DNA from: Polaromonas sp. AER18D-145
Lineage (GTDB): Bacteria > Pseudomonadota > Gammaproteobacteria > Burkholderiales > Burkholderiaceae_C
Assembly (NCBI RefSeq): GCF_002379095.1
Contig: NZ_NBZV01000001.1
Coordinates: 186,001-250,000 of the forward strand
Reading direction: 5' to 3'
Length of the DNA stretch: 64,000 nucleotides
The stretch's first letter is position 1; every line of letters starts with the position of its first letter. The notes beneath the pieces were generated by a model. The model saw only the letters and a list, made by a program, of their open reading frames with translations. It had not been told where the DNA came from and made no database searches. Both the position numbers and the translations under genes were made by a program. This document shows positions 24,501-37,021 of this stretch, in pieces.

Positions 24501-24570
24501 CATGGATCACTTGCAATACCGGTCGTATGGCGACCATAACTAGCCAGCGGTTACGTACTGACTACGTGAA

Positions 24571-24602
24571 AAAGCCTCTGTTCCTTGCGAAACAGAGGCT
24601 TT
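24571..24602. terminator. Bidirectional Rho-independent terminator
   Basis: AAAGCCTCTGTT (24571-24582) pairs perfectly with AACAGAGGCTTT (24591-24602) around an 8-base loop. On the minus strand it is followed by a T run and directly follows tRNA-Thr; on the plus strand it can end transcription from the PIN-like gene. Confidence 0.85.
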
Positions 24603-24605
24603 CAT

Positions 24606-24681
24606 TGGTGCCGGAGAGATGAATCGAACACCCGACCTTCTCATTACGAATGAGCTGCTCTACCGACTGAGCTACACCGGC
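24606..24681 (-). tRNA. tRNA-Thr (anticodon CGU)
   Basis: A 76-base cloverleaf on the minus strand starting GCCGGTGTAGCTCAGTCGG and ending with an encoded CCA. The anticodon loop is TTCGTAA (anticodon CGT in DNA). The T-arm contains GTTCGAT and the acceptor stem pairs GCCGG with CCGGC. A -10 like TATAAT lies at 24709-24704. Confidence 0.95.
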
Positions 24682-24703
24682 GTTTTCCTGAATTCAGCCT
24701 GCG

Positions 24704-24709
24704 ATTATA
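24704..24709 (-). promoter_or_regulatory. -10 element of tRNA-Thr
   Basis: TATAAT on the minus strand, 23 bases upstream of the tRNA, overlapping the 3' end of fbp. The -35 region is weak. Confidence 0.5.
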
Positions 24710-25712
24710 GCTTGGCGTGGTAGGCGGTGACGCGCTCGACTTCGTTCTTCGAACCCAGGATCACGCTGACACGCTCGTGCAGCTTGCCGGGCTGGATGTC
24801 CAGGATGCGCTGGTGGCCGTTGGTGGCGGCACCGCCGGCCTGCTCGATCAGCCAGCTCATGGGGTTGGCTTCGTACATCAGGCGCAGCTTGCCGGCTTTT
24901 TCGGGCTCGCGTTTGTCCCAGGGGTACATGAAGATGCCGCCGCGGCACAAAATGCGGTGCACGTCGGCCACCATGGCGGCCACCCAGCGCATGTTGAAGT
25001 CCTTGCCGCGCGGGCCGTCTTTGCCGGCCAGCAGTTCGTCCACGTAGCGTTTCACCGGCTCGTCCCAGTGCCGCATGTTGCTCATGTTGATGGCGAACTC
25101 TTTCGTGTCTTCGGGGATCTGCACGTTTTCCTCGATCAGCACGAACGAGCCCTGTTCGCGGTCCAGCGTGAACATGGCGACGCCGTCGCCCACCGTCAGC
25201 ACCAGCGTGGTCTGCGGGCCGTAGATGCAGTAGCCCGCGGCCACCTGCTTGTTGCCGGCCTGCAGGAAGTCGGCTTCGTCCACACCGCGGTCGTCTTCGG
25301 GCATTTTCAGCACGCTGAAGATGGTGCCAATGCTGACGTTGATGTCGATGTTGCTGGAGCCGTCGAGCGGGTCGAACAGCAGCAGGTATTCACCCTTGGG
25401 GTAACGGTTGGGCACCACGTAGATGGTGTCCATTTCCTCGGACGCCATGCCGGCGAGGTGGCCGCCCCATTCGTTGGCTTCGATCAACACTTCGTTGGCG
25501 ATGATGTCGAGCTTTTTCTGCACCTCGCCCTGCACGTTCTCGCTGCCGGCCGTGCCCAGCGCGCCGCCCAGCGCGCCTTTGTTGACGGCCTGGCTGATGC
25601 TTTTGCAGGCGCGGGCCACCACCTCCAGCAGCAGGCGCAGCTGCGAGGGAATGTGGCCGTCGATGCGCTGCTGCTCGATCAGGTAACGCGTGAGAGATAC
25701 TTTTGAAGACAT
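24705..25712 (-). CDS. fbp: Fructose-1,6-bisphosphatase, class I
   Basis: A 335-residue enzyme that hydrolyses fructose 1,6-bisphosphate to fructose 6-phosphate in gluconeogenesis. It carries the metal and phosphate-binding motif [20 protein letters not shown] (about residues 106-125), an N-terminal glutamate in [16 protein letters not shown], and the C-terminal [15 protein letters not shown]. Length is normal for the class. No Calvin-cycle genes are in sight, so a gluconeogenic role is the simplest. The gene lies 82 bases downstream of pepN on the same strand, with a palindromic repeat between them. Confidence 0.96.
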   Translation of the reverse strand: MSSKVSLTRYLIEQQRIDGHIPSQLRLLLEVVARACKSISQAVNKGALGGALGTAGSENVQGEVQKKLDIIANEVLIEANEWGGHLAGMASEEMDTIYVVPNRYPKGEYLLLFDPLDGSSNIDINVSIGTIFSVLKMPEDDRGVDEADFLQAGNKQVAAGYCIYGPQTTLVLTVGDGVAMFTLDREQGSFVLIEENVQIPEDTKEFAINMSNMRHWDEPVKRYVDELLAGKDGPRGKDFNMRWVAAMVADVHRILCRGGIFMYPWDKREPEKAGKLRLMYEANPMSWLIEQAGGAATNGHQRILDIQPGKLHERVSVILGSKNEVERVTAYHAKL

Positions 25713-25730
25713 CGTGAAGCTCCTCGGTTT

Positions 25731-25785
25731 GTCATCCCGGACCTGATCCGGGATCCATGGATTGCGGATCGAGTCCGCAATGACA
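25731..25785. repeat. 55-bp double palindrome (extragenic palindromic repeat)
   Basis: Two adjacent hairpins, CCCGGACCTGATCCGGG and ATTGCGGATCGAGTCCGCAAT-like, framed by GTCAT and ATGAC. This is a widespread intergenic repeat type in proteobacteria. It lies between pepN and fbp. Confidence 0.8.
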
Positions 25786-25794
25786 GGTTGTTGG

Positions 25795-28506
25795 TTAATC
25801 TGCCAAGGCGCGCGTGACGACCTCGTGCGTGTCCTTGCTCAGGTCGGTGCGGGCAGCGACACGGGCAATCGCTTCGCGCGCGGCGCTGCGGTAGGGTTCG
25901 GCCAGCTTGCTCCAGCGGTCCAGCGCGCGCGCCAGGCGGGCTGCCACCTGCGGGTTGATCACGTCGAGCTCAATCACGCGTTCACTCCAGAACACGTAGC
26001 CCGCCGCATCGGTGCGATGGAACGCGGCCGGGTTGCCCTGGCAGTAGGTGCTGACGACGCTGCGCGCGCGGTTCGGGTTGCGCAGGCTGAAGTCGGCGTG
26101 TTTCATGAGCTGTTTCACGGCCGGCAGGATGTTGCCGCCGCGGTCCGGCGCGCTGGTCTGCAGGCTGAACCATTTGTCGATGACCAGCGCCTCGTCCTTG
26201 AACATGGCATGGAAGCGCTGCAGCGCCTCGGCGGCCAGCGGGTGACCGCTGGACACCAGGGCGGCCAGCGCGTTGAAGCGGTCGGTCATGTTGCCGGCGT
26301 CCTTGAAACGCTGGTAGGTCTTGCCGGGCCATTCTTCCGATCGTCCTGAGCCCGTCGAAGGGCTGGCGACCGCGGCCAGGCACAGCTGCGTCAGCGCCAT
26401 GCCGGCCAGGGCGCGGCGGCCCGAGGACAGCGGGTCGGGCGTGTAGGCGCCGGTGTCGTGGTTGGCCTCGTATGCAGCTTCCCAGTCGGCCTGCAGCGCG
26501 GTGGCCAGCTGCAGGCGCATGGCTTCGCGCACCGCGTGGATGCGCTGCGGGTCCACCACGTCGAGCTGCTCGGCCATGTAGGTTTCCGACGGCAGGGTCA
26601 GCACCAGGTCCTTGAAGGCGGCGTCCAGCGCCGGGTCGCGCAGCACGCTGCGCATGGCGTCGATATAAGCGTCATTCAGGGGCTCGGCGCCCACCGGATA
26701 AGCGGAAGCAGCTATTGATTTAATAGCGCTTCGCACCGCCAGGCGTTGCCCGGCCTCCCAACGGTTGAAGGGGTCGCTGTCGTGGGCCAGCAGGTGCAGC
26801 AGCTGCGCGTCGCTGTAGTCGAACTCCAGCACCACCGGCGCGCTGAAGCCGCGTAGGATGGACGGCACGGGTTCGACGTCCACGTTGACAAAACGCAGGG
26901 TCTCGCTGGCCCCGGTCAGCACAAAGGTGCGCGGGCCGGCCACGGCAGCAAGCTCGCCTTCCAGCTGCAGCGGCAAGTCGGCACCGTCGGTGCCGAGCAG
27001 GCCCAGGCCCACGGGAATCACAAAGGGCTCCTTGGCCGACTGGCCGGGCGTGGGGGCGCAGCTTTGCGCCAGCGTCAGGGTGTAGCTGCGCGCGGCGGCG
27101 TCGTACACCCCTTCGGCATGCACGCGCGGCGTGCCGGCCTGGCTGTACCAGCGCTTGAACTGCGGCAGCAGGCGCGCCAGATCGGAGGCGGGATTGGCGT
27201 CGGCAATGGCTTGCGCAAAGTCGTCGCAGGTCACGGCCTGGCCGTCGTGGCGCTCGAAGTAAAGCTTCATGCCCTTGGCAAAACCGTCGCGACCCACGAG
27301 TGTCTGCATCATGCGGACGACTTCGGCGCCTTTTTCGTAAATGGTGACGGTGTAGAAGTTGCTGATCTCGATGTAGCTGTCAGGCCGCACCGGGTGCGAC
27401 ATCGGGCCGGCGTCTTCGGGGAACTGCGCGGTGCGCAGCACACGCACGTCTTCAATGCGCTTGACGGCGCGGGCCGAGGCCTCGCCGCACAGGTCCTGGC
27501 TGAATTCCTGGTCGCGGAACACCGTCAGGCCTTCCTTGAGGCTCAACTGGAACCAGTCGCGGCAGGTGATGCGGTTGCCGGTCCAGTTGTGGAAGTACTC
27601 GTGGCCGACCACGCTTTCGATGTTCGAATAGTCGGTGTCGGTCGCGGTGGCCTGGTTCGCCAGCACGTACTTGGTGTTGAAGATGTTCAGGCCCTTGTTT
27701 TCCATGGCGCCCATGTTGAAGTCGCTGGTCGCGACAATCATGAAACGTTCCAGGTCCAGCGAGAGGCCAAAGCGCGCTTCGTCCCAGGCCACCGAATGCA
27801 TCAGCGAGGTCATCGCGTGTTCGGTCTTGTCCAGGTCGCCGGGGCGCACATACACCTGCAGCAGGTGGTCAACCCCGGCGCGCGAGGTGATGCGCTGCTC
27901 GCGCGCGACCAGCTGGCCGGCCACCAGGGCAAACAGGTAGGCGGGTTTCTTGTGCGGGTCCACCCACTTCGCAAAGTGGCGGCCGCCCTCGAGTTCGCCC
28001 TGCTCGACCAGGTTGCCGTTGGACAGCAGCACCGGGTACCTGGCCTTGTCGGCGCGCAGGGTCACGGTGTAGCTGGCCATCACGTCGGGACGGTCCAGGA
28101 AGTAGGTGATGCGGCGAAAGCCCTCGGCCTCGCACTGGGTGAAAAAAGAGTCGTTGCTGACGTACAGGCCCATCAGCTTGGTGTTTTTGGCCGGCGCGCA
28201 GGTGGTGAAAATTTCCAGCTCGAAGGGCTCGGGGCCCAGTGGCAGGTTTTCCAGCAACAGTTTGTCGCCGTCCATCTTGAACGAGGTGCCTTGGCCGTTG
28301 ACCAGCACACGCGCCAGGTTGAGTTCCTCGCCGTCGAGTTTCAGGGGCTGGGCCGGCACGTCGGCATTGCGCCGCAGCGTCATCTTGTTGAGTACACGCG
28401 TCTTGGCCGGGTCCAGGTCAAAACATAGGTCGACGGTGTCGATCCAGTAGGCGGGGGCAACGTAGTCTGCACGGTGGATGGCCGTGGCTTGTCCTTCACG
28501 CAGCAT
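25795..28506 (-). CDS. pepN: Aminopeptidase N
   Basis: A 903-residue M1 zinc aminopeptidase of the E. coli PepN type. The exopeptidase motif [12 protein letters not shown] and the zinc motif [11 protein letters not shown] (HExxH, with the third ligand in KEGLTVF) are intact. It removes N-terminal residues from peptides in the cytoplasm. Length (E. coli 870) is slightly above normal. Two repeat sequences are carried in frame: a full copy of the 49-bp element at about residues 594-609 and a 20-bp piece at about 716-722, giving the odd linker [12 protein letters not shown]. The start at 28506 fits the family N-terminus. Confidence 0.95.
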   Translation of the reverse strand: MLREGQATAIHRADYVAPAYWIDTVDLCFDLDPAKTRVLNKMTLRRNADVPAQPLKLDGEELNLARVLVNGQGTSFKMDGDKLLLENLPLGPEPFELEIFTTCAPAKNTKLMGLYVSNDSFFTQCEAEGFRRITYFLDRPDVMASYTVTLRADKARYPVLLSNGNLVEQGELEGGRHFAKWVDPHKKPAYLFALVAGQLVAREQRITSRAGVDHLLQVYVRPGDLDKTEHAMTSLMHSVAWDEARFGLSLDLERFMIVATSDFNMGAMENKGLNIFNTKYVLANQATATDTDYSNIESVVGHEYFHNWTGNRITCRDWFQLSLKEGLTVFRDQEFSQDLCGEASARAVKRIEDVRVLRTAQFPEDAGPMSHPVRPDSYIEISNFYTVTIYEKGAEVVRMMQTLVGRDGFAKGMKLYFERHDGQAVTCDDFAQAIADANPASDLARLLPQFKRWYSQAGTPRVHAEGVYDAAARSYTLTLAQSCAPTPGQSAKEPFVIPVGLGLLGTDGADLPLQLEGELAAVAGPRTFVLTGASETLRFVNVDVEPVPSILRGFSAPVVLEFDYSDAQLLHLLAHDSDPFNRWEAGQRLAVRSAIKSIAASAYPVGAEPLNDAYIDAMRSVLRDPALDAAFKDLVLTLPSETYMAEQLDVVDPQRIHAVREAMRLQLATALQADWEAAYEANHDTGAYTPDPLSSGRRALAGMALTQLCLAAVASPSTGSGRSEEWPGKTYQRFKDAGNMTDRFNALAALVSSGHPLAAEALQRFHAMFKDEALVIDKWFSLQTSAPDRGGNILPAVKQLMKHADFSLRNPNRARSVVSTYCQGNPAAFHRTDAAGYVFWSERVIELDVINPQVAARLARALDRWSKLAEPYRSAAREAIARVAARTDLSKDTHEVVTRALAD
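26342..26361 (+). repeat. 20-bp repeat fragment inside pepN
   Basis: CGTCCTGAGCCCGTCGAAGG, related to the core of the 30-bp repeat at 21207 and to 44056-44080. It is translated within pepN as a Ser/Gly-rich linker. Confidence 0.6.
26679..26727 (-). repeat. 49-bp interspersed repeat, copy 6, in frame in pepN
   Basis: Minus strand begins GCTATTAAATCAATAGCTGC, then TTCCGCTTATCCGGT and GGGCGCCGAGCCCC. It is in the sense orientation of pepN and is translated as [17 protein letters not shown]. Confidence 0.8.
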
Positions 28507-28540
28507 GGTGGGTTCCTGAAAAGTGGGGGTAATGGGCTGA

Positions 28541-28617
28541 GTCGCCGCCGGGCCGCCCCAAGGCGACTGCGGCCCCCTCGGGGGGCAGGGAAGTACACGA
28601 AGTGACGAGCGTGGAGG
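28541..28617 (+). repeat. GC-rich intergenic repeat, copy A
   Basis: Contains CCGGGCCGCCCCAAGG, a GCCCCCTCGGGGGGC hairpin and GTGACGAGCGTGGAGG. Shorter or longer relatives occur at 43961-44003 and 44088-44244. Lies between pepN and prfB. Confidence 0.65.
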
Positions 28618-28622
28618 TCATG

Positions 28623-29727
28623 TCACACGCCCTGCTTGAGCGAAGCTTCGATGAACGGGTCGAGGTCGCCGTCGAGCACCTTCTGGGTGGCCGAGGTTTC
28701 GTAGTTGGTGCGCAGGTCCTTGATGCGGCTCTGGTCCAGCACGTAGCTGCGAATCTGGTGGCCCCAGCCCACGTCGGTCTTGGTGTCTTCCAGCTTCTGC
28801 TGGGCTTCCTGCTGCTTCCTCAGCTCGAAGTCGTACAGGCGCGAACGCAGGCGTTTCCAGGCCACGTCGCGGTTGCCGTGCTGCGAGCGGCCGTCCTGGC
28901 ACTGCACCACGATGCCGGTTGGCAGGTGGGTCAGGCGCACGGCCGAGTCGGTCTTGTTGATGTGCTGGCCGCCAGCGCCCGAGGCGCGGAAGGTGTCGAC
29001 CCGAACGTCGGACGGGTTGATCTCGATCTCGATCGAGTCGTCGATCTCGGGGTAGACAAACACCGAGGCAAACGAGGTGTGGCGCCCGCCCGACGAGTCG
29101 AACGGCGACTTGCGCACCAGGCGGTGCACGCCGGTTTCGGTGCGCAGCAGGCCGAAGGCGTATTCGCCCTCGATCTTGATGGTGGCGCCCTTGATGCCGG
29201 CCGTGTCGCCGGCGGTCTCGTCCTCGATCTGCGTCTTGAAGCCCTTGCGCTCGGCGTACTTGAGGTACTGGCGCAGCAGCATGCTGGCCCAGTCGCAGGC
29301 TTCGGTGCCGCCGGCGCCGGCCTGGATGTCCAGGAAGGCGTTGAGCGGGTCGGCCGGGTTGTTGAACATCCGGCGGAATTCCATCTTCTCGACTTCCACC
29401 GCCACCTTGGCGGCGTCTTCTTCAATGGCCAGCATGCCGGCGTCGTCGCCTTCGGCCTTGGACATCTCGAAGAGTTCGGTGTTGTCGGCCAGCTCGGAGC
29501 TCAGGCGGTCGATCACATGGACCACGTCCTCCAGCGACTTCTTTTCCCTGCCGAGTTCCTGGGCCCGCTTGGGGTTGTCCCAGACTTTCGGGTCTTCCAG
29601 CGCGGCGTTGACTTCGCTTAATTTACGTTCTTTGGCAGGGTAGTCAAAGATACCCCCGAAGCTCGTTGACCCGGTTGCTCAGGTCTGCGAGCTGGTTGCC
29701 GATGATATTGATGTGTTCTGCGTCCAT
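28623..29727 (-). CDS. prfB: Peptide chain release factor 2, with programmed +1 frameshift
   Basis: RF2 recognises UGA and UAA and triggers peptide release. The gene is in two frames. The first, from ATG at 29727, gives 27 residues ending ELRGYL and stops at TGA (29646-29644). After a +1 shift on CTT TGA C, the second frame runs from GAC at 29645 to 28623 and gives DYPAKERKL and the rest, 367 residues in all. The GGQ motif is in [16 protein letters not shown] and the SPF stop-codon motif in RKSPFDSSG. Annotating only the long frame from the GTG at 29525 would lose about 67 residues. Confidence 0.96.
29643..29658 (-). other. prfB programmed frameshift site
   Basis: On the minus strand the sequence is CGGGGGTATCTTTGAC: a Shine-Dalgarno-like G run three bases before CTT, then the in-frame TGA followed by C. 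This is the classical autoregulatory site: low RF2 slows reading of UGA and favours the +1 shift. Confidence 0.95.
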
Positions 29728-29848
29728 GGGGAAGTCCTGTCCTGGTGTCTGGGGGTCAATCCGGCATTTTCTCATGCTCCGGACCGCGGACACGCAAAAA
29801 AAGGCCATGCCCGGCGGACACCCGGTGGCTGCGCCAGCCGGCCCGGGA

Positions 29849-31048
29849 TCAGGCCGCCGGCGGGGCCGGAGGCGTCAGGGGCAGGGTGACGGTGAACACG
29901 GCGCCCTCGCCCGGGCGGCTTTCCACGCTGATGCTGCCGCCGTGCGCTTGCACGAGCTGGCGGGTGATGAACAGGCCCAGGCCGAGCCCGCCGGTGCCGT
30001 CGTCGCTGGCGACACGGGAGAACTGCTCGAAAATGCGCAGCTGGTCAGTCGCGGAAATGCCCCGGCCCTGGTCGCGCACGGAAATGCACGCACTCTGGGG
30101 CAGCAGGCGCAGGCTGACCGCCACCGGTTTGCCATCGCCATAACGCAGCGCGTTGGTCAGCAGGTTGATCACCACCTGCTCGATCCTGAACTCGTCCCAC
30201 AGGGCGGTGACCGGCTGGCCGGCATCGAGGGTGATGGGGCTGCCGGCCGCCGCGGCCTGGTTGGAGAGGTTGTCCACCACACGCGCCAGCAGGGCCGACA
30301 GTTCGACCTCCACCGGCCTTATGGACAGCGCGTTGCTGCGGATGCGTGTGACGTCCATCATGTCGTCGATCAGGCGCATCATGGCTTCGATCTGGCGCTT
30401 GTCGCGCGCCACCATGGCGTTCAGGTAGGGGGCATCGAAAACGTCGGTGCGCCCCCGGTCCAGCTGCATCTTGCGCAACTGCGCCTCGAGAAACAGGGTG
30501 TTGAGCGGCGTGCGCAACTCATGCGCCACCATGGACATGAAGTCGTCGCGCATGCGGATGGACGCCTGCAGTTCCCCCTGGGTGGCATGCAGTTTCTGCA
30601 GCAGCACGTCCTGCTCCTGCCGGATGGTCTCCAGCACCTGGACCTGCCGGCGGGTTTCATGGCGCTGGCGGTAAAGCTCGACAAAGACATTGACCTTGCT
30701 TCTGACGGCCTCCATGTCCAGCGGCTTGTAGAGAAAGTCCACCGCGCCGGTTCCGTAACCCTTGAAGGCGTAGTTGGACTCCTTGCCGGCGGCGCTGACA
30801 AAGACGATAGGGATGTGCCGGGTCTTTTCGGTGCCGCGCATCAGTTCGGCCAGCTCGAAGCCGTTCATGCCGGGCATCTGTACGTCGAGGATGGCGAGCG
30901 CGAAATCGTGCTCGAGCAGCTGGTCCAGCGCCTCTTCGCCGCTGGAGGCCTGGAAAATGGTGCGGTCGTCCTGCCGGATCAGCGCGTTCAGTGCCAGCAG
31001 GTTCTCGGGCAGATCATCGACGATCAGGATGTTGGTGGTGTTGCTCAT
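29849..31048 (-). CDS. Receiver-histidine kinase (REC-HisKA-HATPase)
   Basis: A 399-residue cytoplasmic two-component protein with an N-terminal receiver (residues about 7-125; phosphoacceptor in LAILDVQMPG) followed by a coiled-coil linker and a histidine kinase (H-box MVAHELRTPLN, N-box NLLTNALRYGDG, G-boxes VRDQGRGIS and GLGLGLFI). It has no membrane segment, so its input is probably phosphotransfer to its own receiver from the large hybrid kinase encoded upstream. It is the last gene of a four-gene operon; its start overlaps the cheB stop by 4 bases. Confidence 0.92.
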   Translation of the reverse strand: MSNTTNILIVDDLPENLLALNALIRQDDRTIFQASSGEEALDQLLEHDFALAILDVQMPGMNGFELAELMRGTEKTRHIPIVFVSAAGKESNYAFKGYGTGAVDFLYKPLDMEAVRSKVNVFVELYRQRHETRRQVQVLETIRQEQDVLLQKLHATQGELQASIRMRDDFMSMVAHELRTPLNTLFLEAQLRKMQLDRGRTDVFDAPYLNAMVARDKRQIEAMMRLIDDMMDVTRIRSNALSIRPVEVELSALLARVVDNLSNQAAAAGSPITLDAGQPVTALWDEFRIEQVVINLLTNALRYGDGKPVAVSLRLLPQSACISVRDQGRGISATDQLRIFEQFSRVASDDGTGGLGLGLFITRQLVQAHGGSISVESRPGEGAVFTVTLPLTPPAPPAA

Positions 31049-31644
31049 GGTGCGGGCCTGTCCAGTGTGTGAAGCAGGCTGCGGATGCCGTCCAGCGGGA
31101 GAATGAAGTCAGGGGGCATGGTGCGGATGGCGGCTTCGGGCATGGTGACGGCCAGCGCCTCGGCCGGATCCTGCACGATCGTCAGCCCGCCCAGCTGCCT
31201 GATCCGTGCCAGTCCGGCGGCACCGTCGGCATTGGCCCCGGTGAGCAAAATGCCGACCAGGCCGGCGCCGTAGGCGTCGGCGGCAGACTCCATCAGCACG
31301 TCGATTGAAGGACGGGAGTAATGCACCGGTTCTTCAACGCTCAATGAAAAAGTGCGGTCTTTTTCCACCGACAGGTGGTAGCCCGGGCTCGCGAAATACA
31401 GCGTTCCCGGCGCAATGCTTTCCTTGTCGTCCGCCTCGCGCACCGGCCGCTGCAGCTTGTGGCGGAAAATGTCGGCGAGCTGGCTGGGCCTGTCCTCCGA
31501 CAGATGCAGTACCGCCACGATGGGCAGCTGGAAACTTCGCGGCAGATCCGACAGCAAGGCCATCAGCGCCTGCACGCCGCCGGCCGAAGCGCCGATGACG
31601 ACCGCTTGCGCCACATGCCCCGCGCTGGTTGTGGGCGCGCTCAT
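31045..31644 (-). CDS. CheB-type methylesterase, catalytic domain only
   Basis: A 199-residue protein equal to the C-terminal methylesterase domain of CheB, without the usual receiver domain. The catalytic Ser-His-Asp set is visible: VIGASAGGVQAL (serine), AVLHLSEDRPSQLADIF (histidine) and LLTGANADGAAGL (aspartate). CheB removes methyl groups from, or deamidates, chemoreceptor glutamates/glutamines. No chemoreceptor is encoded nearby, so the target is unclear. It overlaps both neighbours by 4 bases (cheR-like before, kinase after), indicating coupled translation. Confidence 0.92.
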   Translation of the reverse strand: MSAPTTSAGHVAQAVVIGASAGGVQALMALLSDLPRSFQLPIVAVLHLSEDRPSQLADIFRHKLQRPVREADDKESIAPGTLYFASPGYHLSVEKDRTFSLSVEEPVHYSRPSIDVLMESAADAYGAGLVGILLTGANADGAAGLARIRQLGGLTIVQDPAEALAVTMPEAAIRTMPPDFILPLDGIRSLLHTLDRPAP

Positions 31645-32528
31645 GGGCTTGTGTCCGCCATGATTTTTCGGAACAGCCGCTCGGGCTTGTCCAGCACTTC
31701 AAAACGCGTGGCATAGGCCGAGAATTCGATGCTTTCCTTGCTGCCCAGACCCAGGAAGCCGCGGTGGCTCAGCGATTCGTGAAACAGGCCCAGCGCGCGA
31801 TTTTGCAGCGTCTTGTTGAAATAGATCAGCACGTTGCGGCACAGGATCAGCTGGGTCTCTGAAAACACGCTGTCCGTGGCCAGGCTGTGGTCGGCGAAGG
31901 TGATGCTGTCGCGCAGGGTCTGGTCAAAAATGGCCGCATCGTAGGCGGCGGTGTAGTAGTCGCTGAAGGCCCGCTGGCCGCCGGCCTTGCGGTAGTTCGT
32001 TGCGTGACTCTGGATCCTGCTCAGGGAAAAAATGCCCTTGCGGGCCTTGTCCAGCGACTGCGGGTTGATGTCGGTCGCATAAATCAGGGAGCGCTCGAGC
32101 AGGCCTTCTTCCTTGAGCAGGATGGCCAGCGAATACACCTCTTCACCGGTGCTGCAGCCGGCAATCCAGATCTTCAGCGAAGGATAGGTCTGCAGCACGG
32201 GCATGACCTGCTGGCGCAGCGCCAGGAAAAACGTGGGGTCGCGGAACATCTCGCTGACCGGAATCGTCAGGAACTGCAGCAACTGCATGAACAGCGTCGG
32301 GTCCTTCAGCAACGCCGCCTGCAGCGCCGGGACCGTGGGGCATTCAAAGTGGGCCAGGGCCTGCAGCAACCGGCGCTTTTGCGATGTCCCCGAATAGTCG
32401 CGGAAATCGTAGCTGTATTTGCTGTAAATCGACTCCATCAGCAGGCGCACTTCGGCATCACTGATGCTGGTGACCGGATGGCTCGTCGGGTGGTGGAGCG
32501 GTCCCGGGTGCCCGGTTCTTTTCGGCAT
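31641..32528 (-). CDS. CheR-type protein glutamate methyltransferase
   Basis: A 295-residue protein with the CheR N-terminal helical domain and the S-adenosylmethionine-binding domain (IWIAGCSTGEEVYSLAI, then YATDINPQSLDKARKG, then LILCRNVLIYFN). There is no TPR or receiver extension. The start at 32528 lies 2 bases after the stop codon of the hybrid kinase gene, with the ribosome-binding region inside that gene. With cheB next to it, a reversible methylation circuit is likely, but no chemoreceptor, CheA or CheW is present in the window. Confidence 0.92.
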   Translation of the reverse strand: MPKRTGHPGPLHHPTSHPVTSISDAEVRLLMESIYSKYSYDFRDYSGTSQKRRLLQALAHFECPTVPALQAALLKDPTLFMQLLQFLTIPVSEMFRDPTFFLALRQQVMPVLQTYPSLKIWIAGCSTGEEVYSLAILLKEEGLLERSLIYATDINPQSLDKARKGIFSLSRIQSHATNYRKAGGQRAFSDYYTAAYDAAIFDQTLRDSITFADHSLATDSVFSETQLILCRNVLIYFNKTLQNRALGLFHESLSHRGFLGLGSKESIEFSAYATRFEVLDKPERLFRKIMADTSP

Positions 32529-32530
32529 GC

Positions 32531-35992
<3,462 letters not shown>

Positions 35993-36080
35993 GGTGGTCC
36001 CCGCGCCAAGCGCTGCAAAACCTCGAGTATGCGCCCTGGCCGGAATTTCCTATGTGCGCTGCCGAACTTAAGAACAAGTT

Positions 36081-36995
36081 CTAAGCCAGGAATCCCTCCA
36101 TCAGCCTGGCCAGTTGCTCCGGCTGGTCGTGGTGCAGCATGTGGCCGGCGTCCTCGATCACTGCGGTGGTGACCTGCGGCACGGACTGCAGCCGCTCGTG
36201 GTACTGGGCCAGGGTGTATTTGCCTTCCCACCACTTGCCCAGGGAGTCGTCGGATGCTTCGACCGCCAGCGTGGGCGCGCTGATACGCTGGTAAATCTCC
36301 AGCACCTCGTCGACCCGGTAGAGCTGGGCGTTGGTGACCTTGTGGGCCGCGTCGCCCAGGATGCGCCACTGGCCCTGGACGTCGGGCGCGGCCCAGTGGC
36401 GGGCCAGCCAGTCGGCCTTGTCCTGGGTCAGCCGGGGGTTGGTCCGCATCAGGCGCCTGGCCACGCCGTCTACGTCGTTGTAGGGCTTGAGGGCCATTTC
36501 GCCCTTGTGCAGGCTTTTGAGCTCGTCCATCCATTTGGCGAAGCGGCCGGGTGCCTGGCTGGGCTTGGTCGCGGGCATGCCGAAGCCTTCGAGGTTGACC
36601 AGTTTGCGGATGCGTTCGGGCCGCACGCCGGCGTAGAGCATGGCCACGTTGCCCCCCATGCTGTGGCCGACTAGGTCCACCGGCTGGCCGGGTGCATAGT
36701 GATCGAGCAGGAAATCAAGGTCGGCGAGGTAGTCGGGGAACCAGAAGTTGTCGGCCCCCGCGCTGCCGGTCTGGCCATAACCGCGCCAGTCGGGCGCGAT
36801 GATGGTGCGGCCCTGTACAAAGGCAGCGGTCAGCGCATCAACAACAAACTGGTAGGACGCGGCCACGTCCATCCAGCCATGCACCAGCACCAGGGGCGGC
36901 AGGCTGCTTTGGGCCTCGCCCCAGTGAAGCACGTGGTAGTTGATGCCGCGTATAGGGACATACTCGCTGCGGGAAAGACGTTTTTCTTTGTACAT
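36081..36995 (-). CDS. Alpha/beta hydrolase
   Basis: A 304-residue alpha/beta-hydrolase fold protein. It has the oxyanion region LVLVHGWMDVAAS, the nucleophile elbow VGHSMGGN (serine), a probable acid in LAVEASDDSLG and the histidine in IEDAGHMLHHDQPEQ, so the triad is complete. It may be an esterase or C-C hydrolase; the substrate is not readable. It is divergent from the acyl-CoA synthetase gene, with a very short gap, and the two may act on related acyl compounds (inference). Confidence 0.88.
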   Translation of the reverse strand: MYKEKRLSRSEYVPIRGINYHVLHWGEAQSSLPPLVLVHGWMDVAASYQFVVDALTAAFVQGRTIIAPDWRGYGQTGSAGADNFWFPDYLADLDFLLDHYAPGQPVDLVGHSMGGNVAMLYAGVRPERIRKLVNLEGFGMPATKPSQAPGRFAKWMDELKSLHKGEMALKPYNDVDGVARRLMRTNPRLTQDKADWLARHWAAPDVQGQWRILGDAAHKVTNAQLYRVDEVLEIYQRISAPTLAVEASDDSLGKWWEGKYTLAQYHERLQSVPQVTTAVIEDAGHMLHHDQPEQLARLMEGFLA

Positions 36996-37021
36996 TGATG
37001 CCCATCATAAGGAGACCCGAT

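Noticed and set aside
24606-24681. tRNA-Thr as a phage or island attachment site
   Set aside because: I looked for a repeated copy of the tRNA 3' end across 22,600-24,600 and saw none; there is also no integrase gene in the window.
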